Source: Bacteroidales bacterium (lineage in GTDB: Bacteria > Bacteroidota > Bacteroidia > Bacteroidales > P3). From it: 7,488 nt of DNA. The position numbers and the translations under genes are program-made. The DNA lies in assembly GCA_017632095.1 (NCBI GenBank), contig JAGBSA010000083.1, forward strand, positions 1 to 7,488, given 5' to 3'. This document shows positions 5,939 through 7,488 of the stretch, piece by piece. The first letter of the stretch is position 1. The number at the start of each line of letters is the position of its first letter. A model generated the notes under the pieces. It was given only the letters and a program-made list of their open reading frames with translations. It was not told the DNA's origin and did not search any database.

Positions 5939-7396
5939 CTATCGTCTCCAAAAGGAAGGCATGAATAATACTATAACGGTTGCTATCTCCAATCTACCTA
6001 AATACATCACCACAGACAAAATCCATTTGGCTGATTGGGGAATCATGGCAAAGGAACCAAAGCCTCCGTTTTCTCCAAGACCGACTCCCATATTAAATGT
6101 GCAACATACTGCTGCTCCTATCGCCTCTTCTAATCCTAAACCCGTGATTAAAAGCATCACTATGCAGATTAACAACAGCAATACGAACAATAGGAATATC
6201 GCCATCACGTTATTCATCACGTTTTCTTGAACTGCTTTACCATCTAATTTGATTGGAAGATATGCTTTTGAGTGAACGCCACCCTTGATTATCCTTCCGG
6301 CATTCTTAAACAAAAGAAGAACTCTAATTAGCTTCATTCCGCCAGTGGTAGAGCCGCTCATAGCTCCGGAAAACATTATAAGAATCAAAATTAACACGGC
6401 AGGAATTGGCCAAAGTGTGTAATCGGCAATCACAAAACCTGTTGAAGTGAATAAAGATACCGTTTGAAAAAGTGCAGCCCTTAAAGCGCTTTCCGTATTT
6501 AAGCTTTGAGGATAAATCCAAGCAAAAATACAAATCGTAGCAACAAGTATGCCTATGATATAAAAGAGAAACTCCTCGTTCTTTCTAAGATATGAGAATT
6601 GTCCTTTCACACAATAATATATCAAAACGAAGTTCACACCTGCTGGTATCATAAATAGAATCATCATATATTGCAATAGTGGCGAGAAGGCTGCGACTGA
6701 ATCACTCCTTGTGGAGAATCCGCCTGATGCTAAGGTGGAAAAGGCATGGTTTATCGCATCATAGAAATTCATTCCGCAAAGACAATACACCAAACAACAG
6801 ATTGCAGTCAGCACAAAGTAGATTGTGCATATTATTTTTCCTGTTTCGCCTATGTGTGGAGAAATTCTGACTTTACTAGGTCCCGTTGTCTCTGCTGAAA
6901 ACAAAGCCATAGCACCACCACCTATGAATGGAATAAATGAAATGACTATTACAACAATACCAACTCCTCCAATCCAATGCGTAAGACTTCTCCAAAACAT
7001 AATACCCTTAGGCAATGACTCAACATCTTCAAGATTGCTCGCACCGGTTGTTGTAAAACCTGATACGGTTTCAAATACCGCTGTTGCCAAATCGGGAACG
7101 CATGCACCCAAAAGATAAGGCAATGTGCCAAATATGGTCATTATTATCCAAATTGAAGACACTATCACCATACCAAGCCGTTTGTCTATGTCAGTTGGTA
7201 CATTCCGACAAGCAATCCTTCCTAACAATCCAAAAGAAAGCGTAATTAAACCCGAGATGAAAAGAGGTAGAAAATCACCTTCGCCATAATATGCTGCAGG
7301 AATAAGTGATAGAAACATAAATCCTGATTCTATTATCAACAAAAGCCCTAACACCTTTATCACTGTCAAAAATTGTTGCCTTCGTTTCCCTTCCAT
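5939..7396 (-). CDS. trkH: TrkH/KtrB family potassium uptake channel subunit
   Basis: This 485-residue inner-membrane protein is the ion-conducting subunit of a Trk-type K+ uptake system; E. coli TrkH has 483 residues. It has the expected four membrane-pore-membrane repeats. Filter regions are visible at FETVSGFTTTGAS (108-120), FSTLASGGFSTR (219-230), FQTVSLFTSTGF (310-321) and NMGVGLGENGGFG (435-447). Other family blocks are HWIGGVGIVV (140-149), GPSKVRISPHIGETGK (172-187), GAMSGSTTGGMK (344-355) and the C-terminal YLGRLEIATV (465-474). Trk channels work with the cytoplasmic NAD/nucleotide-binding regulator TrkA, which is not seen in this window. No promoter box is evident in the 92 bp upstream, so trkH is probably co-transcribed with a gene to the right. 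Its transcript likely ends at the terminator near 5749-5781. Confidence 0.94.
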   Translation of the reverse strand: MEGKRRQQFLTVIKVLGLLLIIESGFMFLSLIPAAYYGEGDFLPLFISGLITLSFGLLGRIACRNVPTDIDKRLGMVIVSSIWIIMTIFGTLPYLLGACVPDLATAVFETVSGFTTTGASNLEDVESLPKGIMFWRSLTHWIGGVGIVVIVISFIPFIGGGAMALFSAETTGPSKVRISPHIGETGKIICTIYFVLTAICCLVYCLCGMNFYDAINHAFSTLASGGFSTRSDSVAAFSPLLQYMMILFMIPAGVNFVLIYYCVKGQFSYLRKNEEFLFYIIGILVATICIFAWIYPQSLNTESALRAALFQTVSLFTSTGFVIADYTLWPIPAVLILILIMFSGAMSGSTTGGMKLIRVLLLFKNAGRIIKGGVHSKAYLPIKLDGKAVQENVMNNVMAIFLLFVLLLLICIVMLLITGLGLEEAIGAAVCCTFNMGVGLGENGGFGSFAMIPQSAKWILSVVMYLGRLEIATVIVLFMPSFWRR

Positions 7397-7420
7397 TGTT
7401 TGTAATTGTTTAATCTACCA

Positions 7421-7488
7421 TTAGCTATTCTTAGTTAATTTCTTTGCCAAACCGCAGGTGAGAACACTGCAAGGAAAGCAAAAATTTC
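7421..7488 (-). other. Possible 3' end of a gene upstream of trkH (right window edge)
   Basis: On the - strand all three frames are open from the window edge to stops at 7435-7437, 7431-7433 and 7421-7423, so the true frame cannot be fixed from 17-21 codons. The longest ends LAKKLTKNS and would leave 24 bp before the trkH start, typical operon spacing. In many Bacteroidales trkA precedes trkH, but the residues visible here do not prove that. Confidence 0.25.

Noticed and set aside
5862..6230. Open + strand frame of 122 codons beginning with a Lys/Ser/Phe-rich repeat
   Set aside because: It begins inside array B and then runs antisense through the 3' part of trkH, whose protein is clearly conserved on the other strand.

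Overview
The window looks like chromosomal DNA from an AT-rich member of the Bacteroidota, most likely order Bacteroidales. Three things point that way. The protein sequences have a Bacteroidales character, including an S9 peptidase whose signal peptide ends in Ala-Asn-Ala-Gln. Start codons lack convincing Shine-Dalgarno sequences. Two intergenic sites match the Bacteroidota -7 promoter box TAnnTTTG. No phage, plasmid, insertion sequence, tRNA, rRNA or CRISPR signal was seen.

Layout, left to right. Positions 1-143 hold an unresolved 3' end of an upstream gene. Next comes a co-directional pair on the + strand: a membrane-anchored endonuclease/exonuclease/phosphatase (EEP) fold protein (153-1241) and endonuclease III (nth, start corrected to 1267, end 1920). 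On the - strand, a guanine-deaminase-like enzyme (1917-2384) converges on nth, and the two stop codons overlap. The divergent spacer 2385-2626 holds a -7 box for each flanking gene and a short tandem repeat array (array A). A + strand operon follows: an exported S9 family serine peptidase (2627-5098), then rsmG after only 3 bp (5102-5725), closed by a strong hairpin terminator (5749-5790). The convergent spacer 5726-5938 also contains a second array of the same repeat (array B). The - strand gene trkH (5939-7396) encodes a K+ uptake channel subunit. The tail of another gene may lie upstream of it at the right edge.

The genes are mostly housekeeping: base-excision repair (nth), purine salvage or catabolism (guanine deaminase), ribosome methylation (rsmG), potassium uptake (trkH) and periplasmic peptide breakdown (S9 peptidase). 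They do not form one obvious pathway.

The least explained signal is the pair of 84-bp arrays, A (2443-2526) and B (5843-5926). Each is four units of 21 bp, in the same orientation and the same register, about 3.4 kb apart. Most units carry a small 5-3-5 inverted repeat of the AAAAC-N3-GTTTT type. The arrays sit only in the two main intergenic spacers and are the best candidate for an undescribed element. Their function cannot be determined from this window.
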